This document shows, in pieces, positions 56,618 to 64,000 of a DNA stretch of 64,000 bases. A program made the translations under genes and the position numbers. The first letter of the stretch is position 1. The number at the start of each line of letters is the position of its first letter. The stretch covers positions 1,488,001 through 1,552,000 of the forward strand of contig CAVUKN010000007.1 in assembly GCA_963742105.1 (NCBI GenBank), written 5' to 3'. The DNA is from Gp6-AA40 sp963742105. Lineage in GTDB: Bacteria; Acidobacteriota; Vicinamibacteria; Vicinamibacterales; UBA2999. The notes under the pieces are model-generated. The model was not told the origin of the DNA. It did no database searches and saw only the letters and a list, made by a program, of their open reading frames with translations.

Positions 56618-58180
56618 CTAGGAACTCACCGTGGCGGCGCGCACGGCCCCGGGCATGACGAGCGAGAAACGGGCGCCGGAGCCGGGCACGTTTTCGGCCC
56701 AGACCCGCCCGCCCGCGGCCGCGAGCAGACCGCGTGTGATCGACAGCCCCATGCCGGTGCCGAACGTGACCTCGCGCGCCGACCTGCCGCGGTAGAACCG
56801 TTCGAACAGATGCTCCAGCTCGCCAGGGTCAAGGCCGGCACCACGATCCGAGACGGAGACCACCAGCCCTTCCGTCGAGCCTCGGGCCCGGACGGTGATC
56901 GGCGCTCCGGCCGGCGAGTACTGCGCGGCGTTCTCGAGCAGGTGCGACAGCGCCACCGACGTCAAGCGAGGATCGATGTGGATTTCCGCGTCGGCTTCAG
57001 CGTCGACGTCCAGCGGATGCCCATCCAACGCGTGCCGCACATAGGCAATCGCCGCGTCGACGACGTCTGCCGGCGACACCCATTGGCGATCGACGAGGAT
57101 CGCGCCGGCATCCACCCGCGCCATGTCGAGGATGTCCTGTACCAGCCGCGCCAGCCGATCGATCTCGGCGGTCGCGGCGGCCGCCTGCACGCGCCGGTCG
57201 TCAGCCGGCAGGTCACCGCGCAGGTTTTCGATCGCGACCTTGATGGCGGTGAGCGGCGTCCGCAGATCGTGGCTCAGCGAGGCGAGCAGCGTCGCGGCCA
57301 GGTCCGCCTTCTGACGCACCAGCTCCGCGGCGTCGCGCTCGGCCAGGAACTCGGCCCGCTCGATGGCGATCGCCACGACACCGGCAATCGCGTCGAGCGC
57401 GCCGATGTCGAGCGCCGGCGTCTCGGCTACCAGAAGTCCGATCGCCTTCGTGCCGTGCCGCAACGGCACGATCGACAGCTCGCCGCGGAGCCCGGCCTGC
57501 ATGTGCCCGCCATAGGCGCGCTGGCGCGCATCGAACTCGAGCGTCCCGCTCGCCTTCGCCAGGGCGGTGTCGAGCACCGCCGGCTGAATCGGCACGACGT
57601 CGGGGCCGCCCTGGAAGATGCGCCAACCGTGGTCCGCCGGAAGGCAGACCGCCACCCGGGCGAGTTCGAACCGGCGCGCGACGTGGCGCGCCACGGCATC
57701 TACCGCCCCCGCCGTGTCGGTGGTCAACAGGACATCACGAGTCAGATCGAACAACCGCGTCACCTCATTGCGCCGGGCGATCGCCTCGCGAGCGCGCTGC
57801 TGCGCTGCCGCCGACAGATTGCTGGCAATGACGGCGACGACCAGGAAAGCGAAGAGCGCGATCCAGTTCTGCGGGTCGGCAATCGTGAACGTGCGGACGG
57901 GCGGAAGGAAGAAGAAGTTGAACACCAGCATGCCGGCGACGGCGACGACGATCGCGATCCGCAGGCGCCCGATGGTGGCGGTGCCGAGGACAATCAGCAG
58001 CAGCGCCAGGGCTACCGTGGTGGGGCTGACGTCGGGCAACCGTTGCAGCGACATCGTGGTCGCGGCAACGAGAATGAGCGCCCCGATCAGCAGGACGGCA
58101 TCACGACGGCGGACGACTCGAGACATGGACCCCGCCGTCGATTCTGACACTGCCGCCTGCGCGTCACGCCGGTCCCGCAT
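56618..58180 (-). CDS. kdpD: KdpD-type sensor histidine kinase lacking the KdpD domain
   Basis: 520 residues. DUF4118 membrane region with four helices (LALLLIVLGTATIGRLRIAI, VAVAGMLVFNFFFLPPVRTF, NWIALFAFLVVAVIASNLSA), a GAF-like domain (DLTRDVLLTTDTAGAVDAVA onward), HisKA with phospho-His in LASLSHDLRTPLTAIKVAIE, and HATPase (LLENAAQYSPAGAPI, DRGAGLDPGELEHLFERFYR, GTGMGLSITRGLLAAAGG). It is the C-terminal two thirds of a standard KdpD; the N-terminal KdpD-USP part is the separate gene at 43645-44797. Paired with kdpE, three bases apart. Confidence 0.92.
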   Translation of the reverse strand: MRDRRDAQAAVSESTAGSMSRVVRRRDAVLLIGALILVAATTMSLQRLPDVSPTTVALALLLIVLGTATIGRLRIAIVVAVAGMLVFNFFFLPPVRTFTIADPQNWIALFAFLVVAVIASNLSAAAQQRAREAIARRNEVTRLFDLTRDVLLTTDTAGAVDAVARHVARRFELARVAVCLPADHGWRIFQGGPDVVPIQPAVLDTALAKASGTLEFDARQRAYGGHMQAGLRGELSIVPLRHGTKAIGLLVAETPALDIGALDAIAGVVAIAIERAEFLAERDAAELVRQKADLAATLLASLSHDLRTPLTAIKVAIENLRGDLPADDRRVQAAAATAEIDRLARLVQDILDMARVDAGAILVDRQWVSPADVVDAAIAYVRHALDGHPLDVDAEADAEIHIDPRLTSVALSHLLENAAQYSPAGAPITVRARGSTEGLVVSVSDRGAGLDPGELEHLFERFYRGRSAREVTFGTGMGLSITRGLLAAAGGRVWAENVPGSGARFSLVMPGAVRAATVSS

Positions 58181-58245
58181 CTTCTTATCGATTCTTTACG
58201 AGATTTTTAGCGCCCACGCCGTAGCCTCGCATCGAGGAGGCGGCC

Positions 58246-58590
58246 ATGCCATCGTTTACGTCCTTCAGCGCCGCGGATGTCGGACGGCAGGAGGTCACCC
58301 GGATTCTCTCCGATTACGTGGCACTCGACCGTGCACGTTTCTGGCGTCGATTGCTCGTCGTGCGGTTCGGCCTGCTCGCGATGTCTGCCGCCCTGATCGC
58401 CCACGTGGTTCCCGGACTCTCGGCGTATGGTCGCTGGATGCCTGCCTTGCTCTCCCTGACGCCGCCGGCCTGGGCCTGGATCGCGGAGATCAGGCTGGCG
58501 CGGCGACTGGCGCGGCGACTCAACGCATGCGGAAGTGTCGGCACCTATACCGTAGTTATGGAAACCGGCACTTTCGCGGATCCCGGTTAA
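58246..58590 (+). CDS. Small membrane protein of unknown function
   Basis: 114 residues with AGGAGG just upstream. N-terminal soluble part (SAADVGRQEVTRILSDYVAL), two membrane helices (FGLLAMSAALIAHVVPGL and LLSLTPPAWAWIAEI) and a polar end. Divergent from the histidine kinase, upstream of the riboswitch. No recognised family; a real gene judging by the ribosome site and codon use. Confidence 0.65.
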   Translation: MPSFTSFSAADVGRQEVTRILSDYVALDRARFWRRLLVVRFGLLAMSAALIAHVVPGLSAYGRWMPALLSLTPPAWAWIAEIRLARRLARRLNACGSVGTYTVVMETGTFADPG

Positions 58591-58660
58591 GAAAGTCATA
58601 AAAAGTCCGTAAGGACAGGCCTCACACGCGTCGTCTCGAGTCGACCGGCGCGCATAATCG

Positions 58661-58890
58661 CAGGTGCCAAGTTCGCTTCCGGGAGGAAGCGATACGGGGG
58701 AACCATCGCGAGCAATTCCGCTCGCCGGGGCGAATCCGCCTCGCGCCTTCGCTGCTTCGGCACGGCCGATCCGAGCTCCTGTCGGAACGTCCAGCCGGAT
58801 CGACGGAGGGCGACCCTTCAGGGTCGCGACGCCGCGAGGCAGTAGAGGACTCCACACCTCGAGCCCGTCAGCTAACCCCGTCGGCGGTTG
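58661..58890 (+). promoter_or_regulatory. ydaO-yuaA (c-di-AMP) riboswitch
   Basis: Conserved blocks in order: a P1 left strand CAGGTGCC (58661-58668), CGGGGGAACCA (58695-58705), GGGGCGAATCC (58727-58737), GTCGGAACGTCCAGCCGGAT (58782 onward), GGGCGACC and the 3' core CGAGCCCGTCAGCTAACCCC followed by GTCGGCGGTTG (to 58890). GGCGGTTG (58883-58890) pairs with the P1 left strand, closing the fold. This is the RF00379 class, which binds c-di-AMP and usually turns off potassium-importer or cell-wall genes. The variable arm carries a perfect GCGACCC/GGGTCGC hairpin with TTCA loop (58810-58827). Confidence 0.93.
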
Positions 58891-58899
58891 GAGAGCTCC

Positions 58900-60801
58900 G
58901 TGGCCGAAGAGTCGTTCCTCGGGCAGGTCAAGCGGCTGATCGTCGGCGCGCCCATTCCGTCTCACGACGCGCATCACGAACGGCTGTCCCGGGTCACGGG
59001 GCTGGCGATTCTCTCGTCGGATGCGCTCTCCTCCGTCGCCTACGCCACGGAGGAAATCCTGCGGGTGCTGCTGGTCGGCGGCGTCGCCGCGCTTGGCCTC
59101 GTGACGCCAATCGGGGTGGTCATTGCGATCACACTCGCGGTCGTCGCCTTCTCCTACCGGCAGACGATCCACGCCTACCCGAGCGGTGGCGGCGCGTACA
59201 TCGTCGCCAAGGAAAACCTCGGGACGCTGCCCAGCCTGATCGCTGCCTCGTCACTGCTGATCGACTATGTGCTGACCGTGGCGGTCAGCGTGGCGGCCGG
59301 CGTCGCGGCGGTCACATCAGCCGCGCCGGCACTCGTGCCCTACCGGGTGGAGCTCGCGCTCGCCTTCGTCGGCGTCCTGATGATCGGCAACCTGCGCGGT
59401 GTGCGGGAGTCCGGGCGAATCTTCGCCGTGCCGACCTATTTCTTCATTGTCGGCATCCTGGCGATGCTCGCGGTCGGCGCCTGGCGCTACTTCTTCGGAG
59501 GGATCACCCCGCCGCCTGAGACGGCGCTGTCGATGGGAGCCAGCGGCGCCGGCGCGCTGACGACGTTCGCCTTGCTCACCGCGTTCTCGAACGGCTGCAC
59601 CGCGATGACGGGAGTCGAGGCCGTCTCGAACGGCGTCCCCGCCTTCAAACCACCGGAGAGCCGGAACGCCGCAGCGACCCTCGTCGCCATGGCGACGCTC
59701 GCGATCACGATGTTCATGGGCATAACCCTGCTCGCACACGCCTACGGGATCATTCCGAACGACAGCGAGACGGTCGTCTCACAGGTGGCACGCGTCACGT
59801 TCGGCGGCGGGGTCGCTTACTACGGAGTGCAGGCGGCCACCATGCTGATTCTCGTCCTGGCGGCGAACACCGCGTATGCCGACTTTCCACGACTGGCGTC
59901 GATCGTCGCGCGCGATCGGTTCCTGCCCCGCCAGTTCATGAACCAGGGAGATCGCCTGGCGTTCTCGAACGGCATCCTGATCCTCAGCGCTCTTGCCGCG
60001 GTCCTGCTCGTGATCTTCGGCGGCGACACTCATGCGTTGATCCCGCTCTACATGATTGGGGTGTTCGTCTCGTTCACACTGTCGCAGGCTGGCATGGTGA
60101 TTCACTGGCGGCAGTCGCGGGCGCCGGGCTGGCGCGCCAGCGCGCTGGTCAACGGCTTTGGCGCGCTGGTGACCGGCATCGTGCTCGGCATCGTCGCCAC
60201 GACCAAGGCGGCCGAGGGCGCCTGGATCATCATCGTCATGATCCCGATCCTCGTGACCATCTTCGAGGTCACGCGGCGCCATTACGACCATGTGGCCGAC
60301 GAACTCACGCTGCGCGGGTGGACGCCCGAACCGGCCGGCCACCATGTTGCCATCGTCCCGATTGGCGGAATGCAACGCGCGGTCGTGAAAGCGCTGCGCT
60401 ATGGCCGCACCCTGGCGACAGATGTGCGTGCGGTCTACATCGAAATCGACCCGCGAGCCACGGAGACGCTGCGTCAGCAATGGCCCGAGTGGGGCCAGGG
60501 CGTCCGGCTGGTGGTGCTGGAATCGCCGTACCGATCCCTGCTCGAACCGTTGCTCGACTACATCGAGGCGCTGAAGCGTGATGATCCGAATGGATATGTC
60601 ACCGTGATTCTTCCAGAGTTTGTGCCTCGCCGGCTCTGGCAGCATCTGCTGCACAACCAGCACGCGCTCCTGATCAAGGGCGCGCTGCTCTTCAAGCCAA
60701 ACGTCATCGTCACCAGCGTGCCGTTCCACCTCGGCCGACCCGCGAGCGCTCCAGCTACGGCCCCGTTGCGCGATCTAAATAGTGTCGGGGGCCCTGCCTG
60801 A
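58900..60801 (+). CDS. kimA: KimA-type APC-family potassium importer
   Basis: GTG at 58900 with GGAG at 58890-58893; the site lies directly after the riboswitch P1 helix. About 633 residues, twelve membrane helices, then a cytoplasmic C-terminal domain. The N-terminal signature LSSDALSSVAYATEEILRVL and SYRQTIHAYPSGGGAYIVAK, plus NGCTAMTGVEAVSNGVPAFK, are typical of KimA (formerly YdaO). The protein imports K+ with high affinity and is inhibited by c-di-AMP in characterised relatives, matching the riboswitch upstream. Confidence 0.9.
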   Translation: MAEESFLGQVKRLIVGAPIPSHDAHHERLSRVTGLAILSSDALSSVAYATEEILRVLLVGGVAALGLVTPIGVVIAITLAVVAFSYRQTIHAYPSGGGAYIVAKENLGTLPSLIAASSLLIDYVLTVAVSVAAGVAAVTSAAPALVPYRVELALAFVGVLMIGNLRGVRESGRIFAVPTYFFIVGILAMLAVGAWRYFFGGITPPPETALSMGASGAGALTTFALLTAFSNGCTAMTGVEAVSNGVPAFKPPESRNAAATLVAMATLAITMFMGITLLAHAYGIIPNDSETVVSQVARVTFGGGVAYYGVQAATMLILVLAANTAYADFPRLASIVARDRFLPRQFMNQGDRLAFSNGILILSALAAVLLVIFGGDTHALIPLYMIGVFVSFTLSQAGMVIHWRQSRAPGWRASALVNGFGALVTGIVLGIVATTKAAEGAWIIIVMIPILVTIFEVTRRHYDHVADELTLRGWTPEPAGHHVAIVPIGGMQRAVVKALRYGRTLATDVRAVYIEIDPRATETLRQQWPEWGQGVRLVVLESPYRSLLEPLLDYIEALKRDDPNGYVTVILPEFVPRRLWQHLLHNQHALLIKGALLFKPNVIVTSVPFHLGRPASAPATAPLRDLNSVGGPA

Positions 60802-60860
60802 TCTAAAATTTCGCGCACTTCCTACTAGCCATCTTTTGGGGGAGCGAGGAGAGAGACGGC

Positions 60861-61424
60861 ATGAAGCAACTTCGATTTGGCGCCACGCTGTTCGGCGCAG
60901 TGATACTGGCGGCAGCGGTGGTATCCGCCCAGGCGCCGGCGGCGGGAGGCCAGGGCGGCGGCCAAGGAGGCGGCCAGGGCGCCGGTGGCGGCCGAGCAGG
61001 CGGCGGTCAGGCAGCAGCGCCGCTGCAGAACCTGAAGGTATTCCCGAAGGAGACGACGCAGGCACAGATCCTGCCGACGATGCGTGCGTTCGAGGGCGCG
61101 TTGCAGGTGGAATGCGGCCACTGCCACCAGTGGGAGGGTCAGGGCAACCCGACCAACAATTTCGCGGCGGACGTGAAACCGCAGAAGGAAATCGCCCGGG
61201 CGATGATCCGGATGGTCGATTCAATCAACCAGCAGATCCAGGCAGGCGTTTCGGCCACCGGCGTCCGCACCGGTGACGCCGTTCAGAAGGTCACCTGTGC
61301 GACGTGCCATCGCGGCAAGCCGATTCCGCAGGTCGAGACCTACAACCCACCGGCTCCCGCGGCTCGTCCGGGCGGCGCCGGCGCGCCCGCACCCGGCGGC
61401 GCTCCCGCCGGCGGTCGCCAGTAG
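60861..61424 (+). CDS. Secreted diheme cytochrome c with Gly/Gln-rich linker
   Basis: 187 residues with GAGGAGAG upstream of ATG 60861. Signal peptide (FGAVILAAAVVSAQA), then a low-complexity Gly/Gln stretch (residues 28-52), then two heme sites: CGHCH (85-89) and CATCH (146-150). The spacing and sequence VECGHCHQWEGQGNPTNNFA resemble the acidobacterial cytochrome c proteins annotated as photosynthetic reaction-centre cytochrome subunit-like. Ends in Pro/Ala/Gly repeats. Probably a periplasmic electron carrier; no photosynthesis genes are nearby. Confidence 0.85.
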   Translation: MKQLRFGATLFGAVILAAAVVSAQAPAAGGQGGGQGGGQGAGGGRAGGGQAAAPLQNLKVFPKETTQAQILPTMRAFEGALQVECGHCHQWEGQGNPTNNFAADVKPQKEIARAMIRMVDSINQQIQAGVSATGVRTGDAVQKVTCATCHRGKPIPQVETYNPPAPAARPGGAGAPAPGGAPAGGRQ

Positions 61425-61441
61425 GCACCCCTAACGCAGGG

Positions 61442-61498
61442 ATCAGGTATCAGGAATGAGGTATCAAGAAGCTGATACCTGACTACCTGATACCTGAT
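61442..61498. repeat. Inverted repeat of ATCAGGT heptads
   Basis: Left: ATCAGGT, ATCAGGA, ATGAGGT, ATCAAGA (61442-61469). Right: TGATACCTGACTACCTGATA then CCTGAT (61473-61498), the reverse complement with one extra base. It lies between the convergent cytochrome and mdh genes and may act as a bidirectional terminator. Confidence 0.88.
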
Positions 61499-61508
61499 TC
61501 CTTCCTCT

Positions 61509-62435
61509 CTACATCCCGATCACGTCGACGAGCTCTTTCACCGCACTCGCAGACTTCTTCAACGCCGCGTCTTCTTCGGCAGTCAGCGTGATCTGGATGA
61601 TCTGCTCGACGCCGCGCGCACCGAGTTTCACGGGCACGCCGACGAACAGGTCGTTGATTCCGTACTCGCCGGTCAGGTACACCGAGCACGGCAGGATCTT
61701 CTTCTTGTCCTTCAGGATCGCTTCGACCATCTCGGCCGCCGCCTGACCGGGGGCGTACCAGGCGCTGGTTCCCACCAGCTTGGTGATCTCCGCGCCACCG
61801 TTCGCGGTTCGATCGCCAATCGCCTTGATCTTCTCGGCCGACAGCAGCTCGGTCAGCGGGACACCCGAGACCGTCGAATAGCGCGGCAGCGGCACCATCG
61901 TGTCGCCGTGGCCGCCGAGCACGAACGAGTTGATGTTCTGAACTGAGACACCGAGTTCCATGGCGATGAACGTGCTCATGCGGGCGGAGTCGAGGACGCC
62001 GGCCATGCCGATGATTCGCTCGCGGGGAAACCTGGTGAGCTTGAAGAGCGCCTGTGACATCGCATCGAGCGGATTCGCGACCGGGACTACCACTGCGTCT
62101 GGCGTGTACTTCACCAGGTTGGGCGCAATGCTTTCCATGATCGCGAAGTTGTCCTTGACGAGATCGTCACGGCTCATGCCCGGCTTGCGTGGCTTGCCTG
62201 AGGTGATGACGACCACGTCGGAGCCGGCGGCGGCACTCCAGTCGCTGCCGCCGATGACGCGCGAGTCCGACCCGATGATCGGGCACGTCTCGTAGATATC
62301 CAGGGCGACGCCGGCGGCCTTCGTGTCCGCGATGTCGATGATCACGACATCGGCGAGGCTCTTCTCGGCGATCGACCGCGCCACCGTGGCGCCAACGTTG
62401 CCGGCACCGCCCACCACTGTCACTTTGCGATTCAT
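61509..62435 (-). CDS. mdh: Malate dehydrogenase (LDH-like type)
   Basis: ATG at 62435 gives MNRKVTVVGGAGNVGATVAR, the NAD-binding glycine motif. 308 residues. Substrate-site residues: GKPRKPGMSRDDLVKDN (Arg residues in the mobile loop), VVPVANPLDAM, and the catalytic His in VLGGHGDTMVPL. The Arg in the loop and the overall pattern indicate malate rather than lactate. TCA-cycle enzyme, like sucCD elsewhere in the window. Confidence 0.95.
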   Translation of the reverse strand: MNRKVTVVGGAGNVGATVARSIAEKSLADVVIIDIADTKAAGVALDIYETCPIIGSDSRVIGGSDWSAAAGSDVVVITSGKPRKPGMSRDDLVKDNFAIMESIAPNLVKYTPDAVVVPVANPLDAMSQALFKLTRFPRERIIGMAGVLDSARMSTFIAMELGVSVQNINSFVLGGHGDTMVPLPRYSTVSGVPLTELLSAEKIKAIGDRTANGGAEITKLVGTSAWYAPGQAAAEMVEAILKDKKKILPCSVYLTGEYGINDLFVGVPVKLGARGVEQIIQITLTAEEDAALKKSASAVKELVDVIGM

Positions 62436-62904
62436 TCGTTCCTCATTCACGCCAACCCGTTGCCGGAGGCTGCCTGACCGCGCGCTAATCATCTCATTCG
62501 CTTAGGGCACCATCCCTGGGCGAGCGCGCCGGATACTCACAATTCCTGTTGAAAACCCTGTTGAAAAGACCGGTCGATCACGCAGGATCGCCACACTTCT
62601 TCGAACGTTTTAGCGGTTTGCACCATCGTAGTGCGATCGTTGCGCGGTGTTCACATCGCAACAGCGCGTGAGATCAAGTGCCAGCGCCGAACCACGGATG
62701 CTTCCCAACTCCCGGACGTGCGTGGACGGATCTCCTGTGGAAATTGCGCGCACACAAAAGACGCTCGAGTCACGAGTTATCCGACACACGTCATGGCCGC
62801 ACCGCACGAACACCAATCGAGGATTATACTTGCGGAGTATTCATCGCAGTTTCGCGACATCCACTCCGGTCCGCCGACGCTGACCGCTCTTCATCGGTAC
62901 GCTC
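62436..62904. other. Divergent intergenic region of mdh and serA
   Basis: 469 bases without a gene I can support. It contains a 12-bp-spaced direct repeat at 62545-62567 and, on the minus strand, TATAAT at 62825-62830, a possible -10 box, but it is 390 bases from mdh. Short open frames here overlap each other in all phases and show no family resemblance. Confidence 0.5.
62545..62567. repeat. Tandem CCTGTTGAAAA direct repeat
   Basis: CCTGTTGAAAA at 62545-62555 and again at 62557-62567, a 12-base step, upstream of mdh on the minus strand. The step is near one helical turn, so it could be a regulator site. It also has weak similarity to DnaA-box-like sequences in reverse. Confidence 0.5.
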
Positions 62905-64000
62905 TTGAACATCGTAGTTGCTGACGACCTGCCCACCTCCGCGCTCGACATCCTCCGCGCGGAAGGGTGGACCGTCGACGCCCGCACCGGCCGCTCCCCT
63001 GAACAGCTCGCCACCGATCTCGCCGACGCCGATGCCATCGTGGTTCGCAGCGCCACCAAGGTCACCGGCACGCTGATCGCCACTGCTCCGAAATTGCGGG
63101 TGATCGCCCGCGCCGGGACCGGCGTGGACAACGTGGACGTTCCCGCCGCCACGGCGCGCGGCATCGTCGTCATGAATGCTCCCGGCGCCAACAGCATCAG
63201 CGTCGCGGAGCTCGCGATGGCGCAGATTCTGGCGCTGGCTCGCCATCTTCCCGCCGCCGATGCCGCGATGAAGCAGGGCAAGTGGGAGAAGAAGAAGTTC
63301 CTCGGCGAAGAGATCCGCGACAAGACGCTGGGCCTGGCGGGCCTGGGCCGGATTGGCCAGGAAGTGGCACGAAGGGCGTCGGCATTCGGCATGCGGATCA
63401 TCGCGCACGATCCCTTCATCTCCGAGGTCGTGGCGGCCACGCTGGGCGTCGAGCTCGTCTCGCTGGACGATCTGTTCGCCCGCGCCGACTACTTGTCGCT
63501 GCACATGCCGTCGACGCCCCACACCAAAGGTCTGGTCAACGCCGAACGGCTCGCCCGGTCGCGCAAGGGCATCCGTATCGTCAACACCGCCCGCGGCGAT
63601 CTCATCGACGAATCCGCACTCGCAGACGCGATTGAATCGGGACAGGTGGGAGGCGCCGCGCTCGACGTCTTCCAGAAGGAGCCGACGGTCGATCACCGGC
63701 TGCAGATGCTTCCTCAGGTGGTCGCCAGTCCGCACATCGCCGCCTCGACGCGCGAAGGCCAGGAGCTGGTCGGCGTCGAAACGGTGTCGGCGCTGCGCGA
63801 CTTCCTGAAAGCTGGTGTCATCCGCAATGCGGTGAACTTCCCTTCCGTGCCGCCCGAGGAGTTCGCCCGACTCCAGCCTTTCGTCGCGCTCGCCGAACGA
63901 CTCGGTACCTTCGTCGCACAGATGAGCGATGGCGGGGCCCTCGTCGATCGGGGTCCGCTATTACGGAGAGCTGGCCGAGATGCGGACGGACATGATCGTC
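62905..64000 (+). CDS. serA: D-3-phosphoglycerate dehydrogenase, 3' end missing (one frameshift near the edge)
   Basis: The only usable start in the frame is TTG 62905 (NIVVADDLPTSALDILRAEG follows). Conserved: KLRVIARAGTGVDNVDVPAA, NSISVAELAMAQILALARHL, the NAD motif LGLAGLGRIGQEVARRASAF, RIVNTARGDLIDESALADAI, and the catalytic His in SPHIAASTREGQE. The protein runs off the window. At about 63930-63950 the frame changes: MSDGG should continue as IGVRYYGELAEMRTDMIV after removing one base. First enzyme of phosphorylated serine biosynthesis; the regulatory domains would follow outside the window. Confidence 0.92.
   Translation, partial: MNIVVADDLPTSALDILRAEGWTVDARTGRSPEQLATDLADADAIVVRSATKVTGTLIATAPKLRVIARAGTGVDNVDVPAATARGIVVMNAPGANSISVAELAMAQILALARHLPAADAAMKQGKWEKKKFLGEEIRDKTLGLAGLGRIGQEVARRASAFGMRIIAHDPFISEVVAATLGVELVSLDDLFARADYLSLHMPSTPHTKGLVNAERLARSRKGIRIVNTARGDLIDESALADAIESGQVGGAALDVFQKEPTVDHRLQMLPQVVASPHIAASTREGQELVGVETVSALRDFLKAGVIRNAVNFPSVPPEEFARLQPFVALAERLGTFVAQMSDGGALVDRGPLLRRAGRDADGHDR

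Noticed and set aside
60861..61424. Cytochrome as evidence for a photosynthetic reaction centre
   Set aside because: The resemblance is to a broad acidobacterial cytochrome group that often carries this label. There are no pigment or reaction-centre genes in the window and only two heme sites.

Overview
This 64 kb window is high-GC chromosomal DNA, most likely from an acidobacterium of the Vicinamibacteria type. That placement is inferred from gene content: the acidobacterial-type VWA secreted protein, an ECF sigma factor coupled to a Ser/Thr kinase with a PD40 propeller, a Gly-rich diheme cytochrome c, and the TonB-receptor relic. There are no rRNA or tRNA genes, no CRISPR array, no phage, and no intact insertion sequence that I can see. 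Coding density is high and most genes are housekeeping. Layout: (1) 1-12 kb: a TrmH-type methyltransferase (cut by the window start), rarA, a secreted trypsin-like protease, the VWA protein, the kinase/sigma pair, two small secreted proteins and mutL. (2) 12-32 kb: a long minus-strand housekeeping block, hisS-aspS-phoH-ybeY-corC-era and mgtE-recO-glyQ-glyS-ppdK-corA. Between era and mgtE lie a TPR protein, an EF-hand-bearing metallo-beta-lactamase-fold protein, a TonB-receptor relic and a small coiled-coil membrane protein. (3) 32-41 kb: gamma-carbonic anhydrase, dcd, a DUF2905 protein, ndk, sucCD, the potassium transporter kup, and a DUF350-like/ATP-grasp/unknown gene trio. (4) 41-61 kb: a potassium and divalent-cation island. 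It holds two PRC-barrel proteins, an Nramp-like transporter, a detached KdpD N-terminal sensor, kdpFABC with an extra 29-codon ORF, a 1169-residue fusion of an APC permease, a USP-like domain and a complete MgtE channel, a CDF exporter, a detached KdpDE-type histidine kinase and regulator, and a KimA-type potassium importer behind a c-di-AMP (ydaO-yuaA) riboswitch. (5) 61-64 kb: a diheme cytochrome c, mdh and the start of serA. Two properties cut across the window. First, at least 14 single-base frameshifts interrupt clearly functional or essential genes (glyS, hisS, dcd, ppdK, recO, mgtE, kdpA, kdpB, serA and others). Thirteen of them are net +1 insertions, which points to sequence error rather than decay, so I annotate these genes as whole CDSs. 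Second, many intergenic regions carry arrays or inverted repeats built from 7- or 8-bp words (for example TTTGGTC, AACTCCC, GGTAGCC, CGTCAATT, TCGAACC, ATCAGGT). The word differs between sites but recurs at separate sites. A second dispersed family consists of short GC-rich hairpins with a TTCA loop. Functionally, the island joins four potassium uptake routes (Kup, KdpFABC, KimA and possibly the APC half of the fusion) to magnesium and divalent-metal transport (three MgtE or CorA systems, an Nramp-like protein and a CDF). Riboswitch, two-component and USP-type sensors sit beside them. The joint wiring is inference; the gene identities are mostly firm.
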